Shown piece after piece: positions 34,680 to 47,175 of a stretch of 64,000 nucleotides of DNA. Under the pieces are notes generated by a model. The model made no database searches, was not told the origin of the DNA, and worked only from the letters and a program-made list of their open reading frames with translations. Within the stretch, counting starts at the first letter, position 1. Each line of letters opens with the position of its first letter. This DNA is from Hymenopellis radicata (lineage: Eukaryota > Basidiomycota > Agaricomycetes > Agaricales > Physalacriaceae), in NCBI GenBank assembly GCA_015501595.1, contig JADNRX010000042.1, positions 62,001-126,000 of the forward strand, read 5' to 3'. A program made the position numbers and the translations under genes.

Positions 34680-35455
34680 ATGTTCACCAAAGTCCTCTTC
34701 GCTGCTCTCGCCCTCATTGTCGTCCAAGCTCAGGTCGACGACTGTGCTAGGACATACACCGTGGTTGGGGGCGACTTCTGCGACGCCATCTCTGCGGCCA
34801 ACAACGCCTCCACGTTCGTCCTTTTCCGCGTCTTTGAACATCAATTAACGTTCATGCTACAGCTACCAGCTCGCGCATGTGAACCCGCAGATCAACGCGG
34901 GATGCACCAACATCTTTGCTGGGGAGACGCTCTGCCTCGGGGAAGTCGGACAGGACTGCAATGAGACATATGTCATCGCGTCGGGTGATGCGTGCGGTGC
35001 TATCGCGAGTACCTTCGGGATTGGGCTTGATGTCTTGTTGGCCAACAACCCCAATGTGGATGCGGCGTGTAGCAACATCTATCCTGGAGAGGTTCGTGAT
35101 TTGTATTGCCTTTGAAAACTCGTCAGGTTTATAATTTGGACAGGTCCTTTGTGTGGCGGATGCAGAGGTCTACGTTTGAGAATCTTTTTTTTTCGTTTTG
35201 ACTTGAGATAAACCTGTCACGTTCATGGGGTTCTTTGTTTCTTGGGCAGATCAGTTTACTGTGGTTGTATATTCTTTACTTTCAGCTTGAATTTTATATG
35301 TAGACGTAGCTTTCGTAAGCGCAGTTCTTCACGATACCAAGCACTGCAGAAATCATGTATTGATGTTTACTCCCCGACTTACATGGCGGACGCCGTGGAT
35401 CCGCCACTGCGTGCTTACATCGAGTTGAGTACCACGTCTTGCGCTCTCTTGGACA
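33690..35455. repeat. Inverted segmental duplication, arm B (contains LysM gene 2)
   Basis: Reverse-complement match to 20165-21990 across coding and non-coding sequence. See arm A for the differences. Confidence 0.88.
34680..35179 (+). CDS. Secreted protein with two LysM modules (LysM gene 2)
   Basis: Exons are 34680-34813, 34863-35091 and 35144-35179 with introns of 49 and 52 nt; the sum is 399 nt (132 aa). The signal peptide MFTKVLFAALALIVVQAQ and both LysM modules are as in gene 1. Two residues (Gly-Pro) are missing before QINAGC, and there are a few substitutions. A TATAAAAA box at about 34624 lies 55 bp upstream. The gene reads through cleanly, so both inverted copies can be functional. 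Confidence 0.9.
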
Positions 35456-35839
35456 CCATCCTTGTCAATGCCAATATCAACCGTGCAGAGGTTGATAACC
35501 AAGTGCTATTTTAACCCATGACCGACGTAGACGAGGACTCCACGGCGAGGGAACGATTCGATGATGTCTTGCTGAATCGGAACCAAAACAGCTTTCTGTT
35601 TTCTACAAGGAAGACAGCCATTGCCTTCCATCCGCTGTAAAGTCGGGTTTCGAGACTACATCCTCGCTACCTCCTTGAGTCTTCTGTTCTTCTCTATTGA
35701 GCCGCAGGCCTTCGTGTTCGGATCGCCCACAAATTACAATAGTCACCATCTTAAGACTCGAGAGCATTGGTTTGAACTTCTTCTAATGCTTCCTTACTAC
35801 GCTACTACAAACAAGAGATCAACTACATATCACACATCA
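35180..35839. other. Intergenic, end of arm B and unrecognised sequence
   Basis: Duplicated sequence continues to about 35455. The remainder holds short frames only. Confidence 0.35.
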
Positions 35840-37413
35840 CTATCGAGTAGCAACACTAGGCTGCATGTACATAGCATCGAAAACGGGATCGTTAAATGTT
35901 CCACCAAGACAATAAGCTTCATCCTCGGACGGAAGCTCGATCTCGCCCTCGTCAGAATATTCCGCGGTGCGATGCACAACAACATCTTCCAGACCCTCAA
36001 ATGCTTCCCCCGCCTCTCCAACGACGTGCAAGCTGATCAGCACACTCTTCCCCACAGCCTGCCTGATCTTCTGCACCGTGACCCTATCGGCGCCCTCGCA
36101 TTCGCACAGCGTGAGCGTCTCCAAGCTCAGCCCAGGCTCGAGCAAGCAATCGACGTTGGACATCCGCTCCATCTCAAGATGCTTCACGCCCTCGCAGGCT
36201 TCTCGAAGAACTGTGCGGCTGGCATAGACCGCCTTGAGCGTAAGACTCTCCAAATCGACGTCGCCGAAGCACGCTAGAATGCCGCTGGCGTCGGGAACTC
36301 CGACGTCTCCTGGATGCGTCTCGCATTCCACAGTCAAGTTCTCAAGACGGGGAGTATCGACGAGGCCGGCTTGGACAAGTCCAGAACACACGTCGGACCG
36401 GAAGCCGATAGTGAGGTGTGTGAGCGCGGGCAGAGATATGGGGGGCAGAGAGTCCGGGATGTACATCACATCCGCATCGTTTAACACTCGGAGTTTGCAC
36501 AATGTCTGCGCACACGCAGACAACGTGGCGTGCATCTCCCGTAGTGATGGACGGACGCCTGCCGCTAAGGACGAAATGTCCAGCGTCTGCAGGTGGAGTG
36601 GTGCGCTAAGGGTAGACCAAGCGGCGGGAACGCCGCGTAGGGTCAGATGGCGGAGGGATGATTGTCGTTGACTGATGTCGATGTTGGGGTTGGCATGGAA
36701 ATTGAGAGGGAGCGCGTAACGCGCGGGTTCGAAGTTGGGTGCATGACTGATGTAGTCGTTGCAGCGCATCAAGGTGAGGTGCTCTAACAGTGGGGCGTCG
36801 AGGGGATTTATGAGCTGGATGGCCGTATGCAAGGGGCGCCACGTATCCGTCATTATGGATAGCGTTCGCCAGCGAGACATATGTGGTAGAAGTGTCCGAA
36901 TCGCTGCGTACATGTGTCGGTCTGCGAACGGGGGAGTGTATGAACAATATGGATCAAGACTGAAAGCAAAGATTGAGAGAAATTCATTCGGATGGACGGT
37001 ACAACGTACTCAGGTTCTCCAAAATCGTAATGCGGGTCCCGGGCATCGATGAGGATGTCAATAGGGCGATTCCTGGACAACTTGAGGTGTGCCGAGAAAT
37101 GAGATGTGTCGAACAGTGTTCTCCTTTTACCGGTCTGCGGTATAATGAATTCGTGGATAGACCCAATCGTCGCGGAAAGCGTAGTCCATAACGTGGGTGT
37201 CTCCCATGCGACCCGGCGCCAATGCCTGCACACCGACGAAAGCCTCGTCGGCGTCCTCGCCAAATCCATATCGAACAGCGGATCGGTGGTCGTCTCATGG
37301 GTATGGGGTGAAGGAGCAGTCAAAGCGAAGATGTACGACAGCAATTCCACGGGGAGGGATTCAACGGGTACGCATGGCCGCAATTTATAGGAAATGCAAG
37401 TGGACATGAGCAC
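35840..37413 (-). CDS. F-box-like/LRR protein
   Basis: Exons are 37413-37010 and 36959-35840 with a 50-nt intron; the sum is 1524 nt (507 aa), or two residues less if the second ATG at 37407 is used. The F-box-like segment reads VESLPVELLSYIFALT, followed by LSSVCRHWRRVAWETPTLWT, the standard basidiomycete F-box-like signature. The second exon holds repeated hydrophobic LRR-type segments (LEHLTLMRC, LRHLTLRGV, LQTLDISSL, LTHLTIGF, LENLTVEC, LESLTLKAV, LETLTLCEC). The family supplies substrate receptors for SCF ubiquitin ligases. Confidence 0.85.
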
Positions 37414-38192
37414 GGCTACGGACTGGGAGGGCGGTACAGGCGGAAAGAGTTTGGGTAAGGAAGGCGAACCCCGCCTGCACTAAATAACCACGCCCCTCGT
37501 CCTATTGGACCACCTAGAACAAAAGGGAGTGTCATGAAAGACCCATCAAATACACAAAAAGCAGCGACTCACAACAATAAGCCTTTTGTTCTCGGAGCTC
37601 AGGGTACACTCAGAAAAGCTTCTAGCCGTCGTCGCCCTCCTCCCTTCTTATATGAGCGCAGGGAACACGGTCAGAGTGCTCATCAGAGAGGTAGGAGAGA
37701 AATGCGGGTTTCATTGTAGCTTCCATAACGTGGAGAGAACAAAGAAAAACTCGGAATGGGATCGTGATCGATCTTAGATCCCGACATTTGACTCCGACTT
37801 GAGTATAAAGCAAGCCCCCAAAAAGGCAATTTCAACAAGCTCATCATATGGAATGTACCTGAAAGCGCGAGGCTCTCGTCCGAGAACGTCAAAGCTGTCC
37901 GAAATTAAAAGCATCATGCGCTGGGTTGTCATCGGAGGCTCGCGCCTATTGCTACCCATTCCGCCGACGTAAACGAACCTCCTCCAAATCGGAAGCTGTC
38001 TAATTAACGAACGTCGGCCACCATATTTTTCGAATTCAAGGGCGCTTCCCAATAATTATGAGCTTGAGTAAACTTCAATAAAGAACGCCACAATTATTGA
38101 TTGGAACCATGCCAATAAATTGTTATATCGTACATCGTCCTGATTACTAGTGATACATCCTACATACAGATAAACCAACCACACGAAGAATC
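37414..38192. other. Intergenic, nothing recognised
   Basis: The sequence between the divergent/convergent flanks of the F-box/LRR and regulator genes; only short overlapping frames. Confidence 0.35.
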
Positions 38193-40940
38193 CTAAGAAG
38201 GAGAAGTAACAATCCCATTCATCTTCGCTCCCAGCCCATGCACGCCATTCGGCTCTCCATACGATGACTCTGTTCCAAACCCTAATATCCCATTCAGATC
38301 CACGTTGCCGCCGTCAAACAGCGCCATCACCTCGGGGCTCATATTCATGTACCCCATCTCCCCAATCCCCATGTCCATCCCCATCCCATCAAACTCAAAC
38401 TTGGGCTGAGGCTGAGGCTGCGGTTGCGAACGCGGTTCAGAACCAGACGAGCTCTGGCTCTGGAAGTCGGTCGGCGAGAACGCCTCGGGACTAGACCGCG
38501 CAACAGACGGCGCCTTTTTACGAACGGGGCGCACCCATGGTGGTCGGTTGTGGTCGCTTTCCGGTGACTGGCTCGGCTCCAGGGGGATTTGTGTTACTAC
38601 ATAAGAAGGCATTGATTAGCATGGAATGGAGAGCGAGCACGAAATGGAATGATGGCGAAGATGAAACTCACATCGACAGAATTCCTCCATGAGATCGCCT
38701 GACCGCAAGCCACAAATGTACCGACCACTAAACCGCCGAAGGAGCCCGATGCACGTACGCAGCGCGTCTAGACCCGACGGTATCAGATGCTGTAATGGCT
38801 CCGACTTGCAGTTCAGCAACACGGCAACAAGCGTTCGACCCGCTTGTGTGAGCTGATGAATAACGTGTACACCATCTGCACGACATGAGCAACAAGCACA
38901 AAGGACCCAAACATTACTCACAATAGGTCATGAGCCCCTTGCGCGCAATATGCATATGCGCGCGCGCGATCTCCAACGCCGACGAATGGGCCGAGATCAT
39001 AGCCTCCCGCTCACTCTCCTCAGGCACATGTTCAACCCCATCATCTACTGCATGCGCAACCGTCTCCGAGAACCGATGCCGATAAATCAACAACCGCACG
39101 AAATGTTCCGCACAATACAATCGCTCGGCCTGGGTCAACCGTATCGCGTCGTCACTCCCCAGAGTCTCGCTCGTCTGCATCCACGCGGTCGGCACCCCCC
39201 GATGAATTTCATCCAGCAGCGCTTCCTCCTCCCTAAGATCCTTGCTCCCCGACCCACGCTTCGCCAGTAACGCAGCCGCCTTTTGCATAAACGGCGACGA
39301 CCCATGCCGCGAGGGCGGTACGGAAAGCACGCTCTCCAACACCACGAATATCCGTATGGAATGTACAAATGCCGCCATCCGACACTCCGTCCCCGGTGGC
39401 GGTGAAAGCACCCCATCAACCGTGACATATTCGTCGTCCACAGGCGCAGGCTCCGCCACATCGCAGTCCCTCAGCCGGATCATCGGCGGACGCCCAAAGT
39501 GTGCACTGAGCTGCTTGTCCCATATATACACGCACCAGAACGTGCGCTTTCGCACCTCGTCCTCGATGGGGTCGAACAGGTCGTACGTGTCCGCGGAGCG
39601 ATGCAGACCCGCGTCAACCGACACAGTAATAGCCTCAGAAAGTAATGCAGCCCCTTTCGATAGTCGACCCAAACCCACGGCGTACACTCCTGCGATGAGG
39701 TTCGCCTGGATGGTGTACAGTGTTGGTCGGTCTGCAGTAGGCAGGGTACGAAGCTTTCCAAGAAGGTCGAACCAATGCGTCCCAGCAGAGATGCTGTCGT
39801 TTGGATCTGCCCGTACGCGCGGGTCATCCATATGGCGTGACGCGAGACAGCAGATCGCGACAATAAACGTCGCGAAACCGGGCTCGCCCCACTTTTGGGG
39901 ATTGCCGTAATCAGCGAGGAAAGTCGGGATGTGTAGGAAAGGGAGGATGTAATAGGACGTGGAGAGGTAGCACTGCACGAGACTGCTCCGATATTAGTTG
40001 GTAAACCAGCTAAATCGTTGTAGCCACCCACCTGTCGAGTAGTTCCGGCGCAATAGCAGCTGTTATCATAGACCATATTGTCTGTGGTTTTATGTTCGTC
40101 CTGCGAGGTGTTCTGTTCGGGAACCATTGCGGCTCTGAGGTTTTGCCAGGGTCCGACTTTGGTGACGGCTCGTTATTCGTCGCCTCTGGTACTGTATGTC
40201 GTTCGACCAAGAGATCCAGCAACGGTAAACCTGACGTCTCTCCCTGCCACCGTGTGTACCCCTCGTCGTCAAAGTAAAGGTACGAAGCGGTGAGCGACAG
40301 GCGCGTCGTGTCTTCTGACAGCACTTCGACATTGGGTGTTGCAGAGCTGACAGTAGAGAAGGCATTGGTGGTAAAGTGGGTGGATGGATTGATGATAGGG
40401 AAAGGATGCAGCGAGGGGGGAGGTATTGCTGAAGGGAACGCGGGGAAAGGGAACGCTAATGTCGAGCTTGTGGGTTCTGGCGGTTGTTTTGGGCTCACGG
40501 CGGCAGTGCCCGCGGCGAATACGGCGGGTGGAATTGCTTGGATGAGCGTCTCAAGGTGGTGCATACGGTCCTCGAGCGTCGTCGTGCGCCTGCGAATGTT
40601 AGCTAGCTGCGCAGAAGTCGTCGAGACGACTTACTTGGATTTATGTGGATGCGAGCGCTTGCCCGGCTCTTCGAAGGTACACGCAGAATTCGCAGTGATA
40701 CACGCCTGGCATGGATGGCCCTCGTCACATTTTATCCGCCTCCGACTGTGGGGTAATTAGCAACCTGCTCGTCCATGGAAGTGCATTATCCTACCGACAA
40801 CGGTCGCATGCTCTGCATCATATTTTAACACTTGCTGGACCCGGCCATGATATGACTCACCTGCTTAGCTTGAAGCGGCGCTCCCTGAGGACGGACGCCG
40901 TCTGCGAGTCGGGCGCGACCTCTGTCGTTACTGGAGGCAT
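38193..40940 (-). CDS. Zn2Cys6 transcription factor with fungal-specific domain
   Basis: Seven exons: 40940-40861, 40812-40795 (18 nt), 40745-40635, 40589-40032, 39982-38922, 38875-38672 and 38596-38193; the sum is 2436 nt (811 aa). The DNA-binding domain is assembled across three exons: the micro-exon gives ACDRC and the next exon [21 protein letters not shown], completing CX2CX6CX5CX2CX6C-type spacing. The long fifth exon matches the fungal-specific regulatory domain (fungal_trans): [53 protein letters not shown]. The C terminus is Gln/Pro- and Met/Gly-rich, as in activation regions. It should bind DNA as a nuclear dimer; targets unknown. Everything reads in frame, unlike some neighbours. 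Confidence 0.9.
40795..40812 (-). other. 18-nt micro-exon encoding half of the zinc cluster
   Basis: The segment is flanked by a TGCAG acceptor and a GTAGGA donor on the minus strand. Including it supplies the first two zinc-binding cysteines (ACDRC); skipping it also keeps the frame (18 nt) but removes them. Confidence 0.8.
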
Positions 40941-43240
40941 CGTAATTGGAAAGAAAGAGATGATTGTGGGGTATGTCTTCCAAACCCTTCCGTCAAAAAG
41001 ATTGGGTTTCGATCGATCAAGTGACAGGAATAGGAGCCCGACGACGGATGCGCTTAGTTCAATTATTTGTACTGCGCCTAGACAACGCACGAGTCAAGGT
41101 CGAAGCAGCGAGAGCGTATTGCAAAGCAGGGCCAATGGCTCCCATGATGATGTCGATATCGCCCTTTTCGCCCAAGAGTTGCCCAAAAAAGGAACATTAT
41201 GGTCAAATACGCCTGCCCGTCATGCCCCGATCCTTGTCACATGAGTGCAAGATCCTAATTTTGACTAGAGGTCTAGAGCGTTTGGACATACAGAAACCCA
41301 CGCGATCATCGCGGCCAGTTGGGAACCTGTTGTACGCCACTGCGACGGTCCGCCGACAGGAAAAGGATCGCTTTGATGAAACAGGACCCGCGCCAGAAAA
41401 ACGGGGGTTGATTGGCAGCAGCAGTAGCGGGTCGCTAGGAGGCGATAAAGCAGATAACCTTATTATGCACAAGATGTAACATGTACAGCGTCCTAATATC
41501 GAAGTCGAGGGCGGGAGGATGGCGCCCTTTCGCTATTGATTAAGATTGATAGCCTATCGCACGCGAATGTCAATCGCCAAGGCGAAAGAATATCATCACC
41601 TCAAGGATAAACGCCAAGGACGTCAGTTTAAGTCACTGATCTTGACGAAAAGAACTGAATGCGAGTGAGGTTAACATCTAGGTGACATTTGGAGATGATG
41701 AAAATGCTAAGATGTCTCTAAGCCTCAGCACCCAATGGCGATATGTGAGTGAAATTCCTCACCCAGGCCAATAGGAGTAGGGCACAGAAGGAGATAGCAT
41801 GGGGAAATGTGCGGGGCACTGCAAACCTGACGCAGAGCGCCATAGAATCTTTCAAAGAGTTTTGTGAATATCTGAACTTGAAGGTTGATGAGAGCAATCG
41901 TCAGCCAAGGTACGTGTACACCGCCTCGAGTTACTGGATCTCTTGCAATGGGTGTTCAGCATTGTCGCTTCCTTTACAGCAACAATGTATGATTTCGGAG
42001 AGAAGGACGAAGCATATACGCGTTGCTTTTAGCTTGTCTCGCACTGACAGTAGTCTGACCAGTCAATTAAGGCCGTAATGATGGAGTTCAACGTGTACCT
42101 TCGGGACGATGCTACGGCCCGAGTTGTGCTGAGGATAGTCGGATGAAAACGGTGACCGAAGTTCGAGGGTGTCAAGGTTTTAGTTTGTGGCTTGATTGCC
42201 GGCGGTATCAAGAACACAAAATAAATCCTCTCACCAACAGGATGAACGCACATCTACACATGGCGATATCGATGTGGGAGCGGTCATTAGGACCAGTCAA
42301 GCCGATTAGCCATTGCTAGGATGCTCATCTGCATAGAAGGGGCCGAGAAGAGAGCCATCGTCCCACACGGTGAGGAATCGGCGCTATACAACGCCGGATG
42401 TGTCTCTAGGTAGCGCCCTAAGACACGTCAGCCAGCGTACCCTCAAGCGAGGTGGTGAACGTAAAAGTTAAGCATTGTGAAAGGGAGATTGGACGGATCT
42501 TGACGTGATTTCCGACGCAGCTACGGCCGATAAGGGCATTAGCCAGCATCTATCGCGTCCGGTTAGTACTCGTTGCGATTGAACAGTAAGAGGGAAGTCC
42601 TACTATACGCGCCCCAGACACGTCAACCACGACGCGATCTCAAACGCGTTTTTGGCAAGTTACAAGGACAGATGACAAGTGTCATACCATATTAACAACC
42701 GCAGGCGAACTCGTCGTCGCCTGACGCGAGTACAAAGGGTTGTGATGGGCGGAAGCAGACACGAAGCAGTGGGGTAATGGCGCCACGTGTGCGGGGTAAC
42801 CCCACGCGATCGTGACAGTACGCGTCCCCCTGACTAATATGATAATGCATTCCGCACGGAGTCCCGCGCGGGATTATGCAGGGCTTGTGCGGAATAACGG
42901 CGTGATGAGATCCCGCTCACAATCACGCCTTGCGCCACACTGGAATGAATGCTGCGATCGAGACGAGGAAGTTGTGGATCTTCCTGACATTGAAAGGTTC
43001 TTGTTCTCAGCAATATCGCTCTATGACAAGCTCCTAACCTGGATTCATCGCCAGTGGCAGGTAAGTCTCCGAGAAACCCCATCAGAAATCCGTATTGTTC
43101 ACCAAGTCATTGTTGCATCCTACCCTTTCCCTATATTCATCAACCCCGGCGGCCATCAGTTGCAGACCAACATCTATTACAAGGTCAAGTCTGACAGTGT
43201 CCGCTTACGAGGAAATCAATTCTGGACGCGCCGTAAGCGG
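40941..43240. other. Intergenic, no supported gene
   Basis: Short frames at 40964-41479, 41749-42078 and 42812-43306 have no recognisable domain or consistent splice structure. No RNA gene or repeat with a second copy in the window was seen before about 43240, where the LysM tandem unit starts. Confidence 0.4.
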
Positions 43241-44650
43241 ACATTAGCGAGCCCACACCGGCGGCCATTCGACTCGACGGCGGATAGCAAGGCACAGATG
43301 GTATAACGTTCGAGTAGGCAAGGAGATGTATCTTTGGAGATAGTGAATCCGTGTCGTGTGGCCAAGACGCCAGATGGAAAGTACAAATGAAAGAGACTTC
43401 GTTTCACTGGAAGAACCACAAGACAGATTTCTACCCAAGAACCGACAGGAATCAATGAAACCATTTGGGTTAGTGCAAACTAGCAAAAACAATCCATCAC
43501 ACATAGATCTTCGCATCCGCCACACATAGAACCTGTCCACCTATCAGCTCTAGGACTTTGCACACCCAAGGGAATCGCGTACCTCTCCCGGATAAATGTT
43601 GCTACACGCCGAATTAACATTCGGGTTGTCCGCAGTCCTTTCCGACTTGCCCGAGGCATGGCGTCTGCCCAGCAAAGTTGGTGCATTGCGCGTCGATCGG
43701 CGGGTTCACAAGCGCTAGCTGGTAGCTGTAACATGAAGGTTAGATAAAGTTTGGAAGACGGGGAACAGGATATACGTGTTGTTCGCCGCAGAGATGGCGT
43801 CGCAGAAGACGCCCTCAATCATGCCAAGGTCCACGACCACATTACCACAGTCGTCGACGATCAGGAAAACCTGAGCTTGGACGACAATGAGGGCGAGAGC
43901 TGCGAAGACGACTTTGGTGAACATATTACTCTGAGAATGTGGTGGGCAGAATGAGTGAAGAAACTCGTCTGGGGCCAAGAGGAACGAGGGAAGTTTTGTA
44001 GACATAAGTCTGAGACTAAACGCCAAGTCGCCCAAGAACATGTCGGATCCGCTCTATAGTGGCATACGCTGGAGGCCTCATCACGAGTTATGACGGAGAC
44101 TCTAAATGTTCTCCTTGAACTGGGATGCGCTGGGCAACGGTTCGGAAGCTTGAATAGGAGAGGCTGACGATAGTAAACCGTAACCCCACAAGATATTGGA
44201 GCCCGGTCCTCTGCATATCAACGAAGCCGACAGTTTTCGTGGATGGCTCTGTTCAGGAATTTCTCACAACTCGCGGGTAGCTACCCAGTAAATGGCAATC
44301 CAACTGAGTTGGAGCACTATACCTATAAAAAAACTGACCTGGGTCATCGAGAAGATCGTACCGTGTTCAGCGCACCACGCGCACGAGAGGCATCCAATAT
44401 AAGGAAACCCATGCCCACTTGAAAGGTGCAGACAGTGTCTGTGACTCGAAATGTCAGCGACGTCGCTTGAGAGGGAGACGAAAGGCATGTTCTTTCAACT
44501 ACGGAGCCAGGACTGCCGCTGGCATCTAACGCCGACGCTAAAGCACGCATAGTCTCAAGAGTCCTGGGATCACAATATCGGCATTGAATGCTTCTGCGAG
44601 AAAAACATCTGGAAGGAATTAGAGAGCAGAATCATGTCGTCCAGGGTGCG
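43240..44650. repeat. Direct tandem unit 1 (LysM gene 3)
   Basis: This segment is repeated in the same orientation at about 45250-46670. Matches run from the cgagcccacaccggcgg stretch (43250/45296) through the LysM gene and on through a conserved downstream region (44340/46400) to about 44640. Confidence 0.88.
43614..43924 (-). CDS. Short secreted single-LysM protein (LysM gene 3)
   Basis: Exons are 43924-43776 and 43725-43614 with a 50-nt intron; the sum is 261 nt (86 aa). The signal peptide MFTKVVFAALALIVVQAQ is identical to LysM genes 1 and 2. One LysM module remains (GVFCDAISAANN, YQLALVNPPIDAQCTN, CLGQVGKDC). After KDC a deletion of most of the second module shifts the frame and the protein stops at GQPEC. 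Leftovers of the second module and of the old last exon follow at 43491-43613. It may be a decayed gene or a genuine shortened secreted protein; intact splice sites and signal peptide favour expression. Confidence 0.7.
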
Positions 44651-45250
44651 GAGAGGCGGGCATATCGAGTTCAACAGCCCAAGGCTGTCTCCTCAGGTCC
44701 AGGACGGTGCTCTTTGAAGGGTAGTTAAGTAGCACAGTGAATTTGCAGTTTACAAGTTGCCGACCCTAAAGTTAATCCACGTGATCGTTAGTACCCAGCC
44801 GGCCCGGAGGCGGTGGAAGGATAGCCTTCGTCTTGTACTGCCCAGCCTGATTCTAATATCGTTGGTCGGCGCCCGGTGGGGTTTCAGACACCATGTCGTC
44901 GTCTTTCGGAATATTCTCGTTTGCTGCTCATCGCCTCCCAGAGTGTCGACGCTGGGGTCACTGACTGTGCTAGGACATGCACCGTCGCTGGAGGCGATTT
45001 CTCCGACGCCATTTCTACGGCGAACTACGTCTCCCCGTCCGTCCATTATAACTCAAGTTCCAATTAACGGCAACAAATGTAAGTTTCTATGCATGCCGCG
45101 ATCTCTTCGCTATCGTGTCAGCCACAACCTGGTCAGTCGGGTGTCCTCTATTTGACCGATTGGTTCTACTGACACCAGTCTCATGGGAAACTGACGAGAA
45201 GCTTTACGAGGGCTGAAATGATTACGACTGTGGTGTCTTCGGATTACTGG
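43925..45250. other. Intergenic: unit-1 flank, LysM fragment and inverted-repeat arm
   Basis: Unit-1 sequence continues to about 44640. From 44640 to about 45190 lies one arm of an inverted repeat whose partner is at about 48945-49480. Within it, 44876-45067 (plus) reads DCARTCTVAGGDFSDAIST, a diverged first LysM module without a usable signal peptide or second exon. Confidence 0.65.
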
Positions 45251-46670
45251 CTTACGAGGAAATCAGTACTGGACGCGTCGTAAGCCGACATTAGCGAGCC
45301 CACACCGGCGGCTATTCGAGTTCACAGCGGATCGCAAGGCACAGATGCTGTAACGTTCGAGTAGGCAAGGAGTAATGTATCTTTGGGGATAGTGAACCGT
45401 GTCGTGTAGACAAGACGCGAAAGCACAAATGAAAGAGACTTCCTTTCACTGGAAGAACCGCAAGACTCGATTTCTACCCAAGAACCGACAAGAATCAATG
45501 AATCCATTTGAGTTAGCGAAAACTAGTAAAAACAGTCCGTCAAACATAGACCTTCGCATCCGCCGCACAAAGAACCTGGCCAGGCCACCTATCAGCTCTA
45601 TACGACTTTGAAAACCCAAGGGAATCACGTACCTCTGCTGGATAAATGTTGCTACACGCCGAATTAACATCCGGGTTGTTCGCAGTCCTTTCCGACTTGC
45701 CCGAGGCATGGCGTCTGCCCAGCAAGGTTGGTGCATTGCGCGTTGATCGGCGGGTTCACAAGCGTGAGCTGGTAGCTGTAACATGAAGGTTAGTTAAAGT
45801 TTGGAAGACGGGGAACAGGATATACGTGTTGTTCGCCGCAGAGATGGCGTCGCAGAAGACGCCCTCAATCATGCCAAGATCCGCGAGCACATTATTACAC
45901 TGGTCGACGATCTGGAAATTCTGCGCTTGGACGACAATGAGGGCGAGAGCTGCGAAGACGACTTTGGTGAACATATTACTCTGAATGTGGTGGGCAGAAT
46001 GAGTGAAGAAACTCGTCTGGGGGCAAGAGGGTTAGGGAAGTTTTGTAGACATTCTGAGACTAAACGCCAAGTCGCCCAAGAACATGTCGGATCCGCTGAT
46101 TAACTTCCATTCCCAGTGGCAGACGCTGGAGGCCTCATCACGAGTTATGACTCGGTGAGATGGAGAAGCGGGAAATCCTGTACAACGGTTCGGAAGCTTG
46201 AATAGGAGAGGCTGATGATGACAGAAGGGTAACCGTAACCCCACAAGATATTGGAACTCGGTCCTCCGCATATCAACGAAGCCGACAGTTTTCCTGGATG
46301 ACTCTGTTCAGGAATTTCTCACAATTCGCCGGTAGCTAACCAGTAAATGGTGATCCAACTGAGTTGTAGCACGATACCCATAAAAAACTGCCCTGGGTCA
46401 TCGAGAAGATCGTACCGTGTTCAGCGCACCACGCGCACGAGAGGCATCCAATATAAGGAAACCCATGCCCACTTGAAAGGTGCAGACAGTGTCTGTGACT
46501 CGAAATGTCAGCGACGTCGCTTGAGAGGGAGACGAAAGGCATGTTCTTTCAAATACGGAGCCAGGACTGCCGCTGGCATCTAACGCCGACGTTAAAGCAC
46601 GCATAGTCTCAAGACTCCTAAGATCACAATATCGAATGCCTCTGCGAGAAAACATCTGTGAACACAGATG
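45250..46670. repeat. Direct tandem unit 2 (LysM gene 4)
   Basis: Same-orientation copy of 43240-44650; both units share the internal LysM deletion, so the deletion predates the duplication. Confidence 0.88.
45664..45974 (-). CDS. Short secreted single-LysM protein (LysM gene 4)
   Basis: Exons are 45974-45826 and 45775-45664 with a 50-nt intron; the sum is 261 nt (86 aa). Structure matches LysM gene 3: signal peptide, one LysM module (GVFCDAISAANN, YQLTLVNPPINAQCTN), then KDCEQPGC and stop. The two copies differ at several residues after the signal peptide (VFLIVDDCGN versus NFQIVDQCNN) while preserving the frame, which hints at selection for the short form. Remnants of the lost second module lie at 45560-45663. 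Confidence 0.7.
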
Positions 46671-47175
46671 TGTAAGCCTTGGAATAGAGGCTGCTTACAT
46701 TCAGTCGTCCTCCGCTAAACCTCGGCTTCCGGGCGCCCGTGGAAGCAATACAGTACGACAGATTCGTGCGGAGTTGTTCGCGCCCAGTTCATGTCCCCTC
46801 GTAAACGGATGTTCCGCATGCATTATGGTAAGGGAGCAAATCTGTCAGCGGGAGATGCTGAAAAACGACCTTCATCAGCATTCACAGAATTTTGAGACGG
46901 GGTCTTGTGGGTCCGGGTGAGTTGAAAGTGATCCGTTGTTCAACAACATGACGAGACAAAGAGCTACCACTACAAGAATCTTACAACTCTGAACTCACGT
47001 CGTGGCGACTCTATCCACGAGACTCCGGAAAATCCCAAAAGTCAACGTGCTCTCGCGAGGTTTGGCGATGTTCGAATTGGTGTGAGCGTGCGAAATTTTC
47101 CTGCAATCAGGCCCGGGTGAACACGTGTCCCTTTCACTCGCATTATCATCATCGTCTTCTTGAAGCCTCTAGTCA
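46671..47175. other. Intergenic, 5' flank of the intact F-box paralogue
   Basis: No gene is supported. Some similarity to the 5' flank of the split F-box gene is visible just before the ATG. Confidence 0.35.

Noticed and set aside
41749..43306. Plus-strand ORFs of 109 and 164 codons
   Set aside because: No domain, no splice consistency; the second runs into the LysM tandem unit's non-coding flank.
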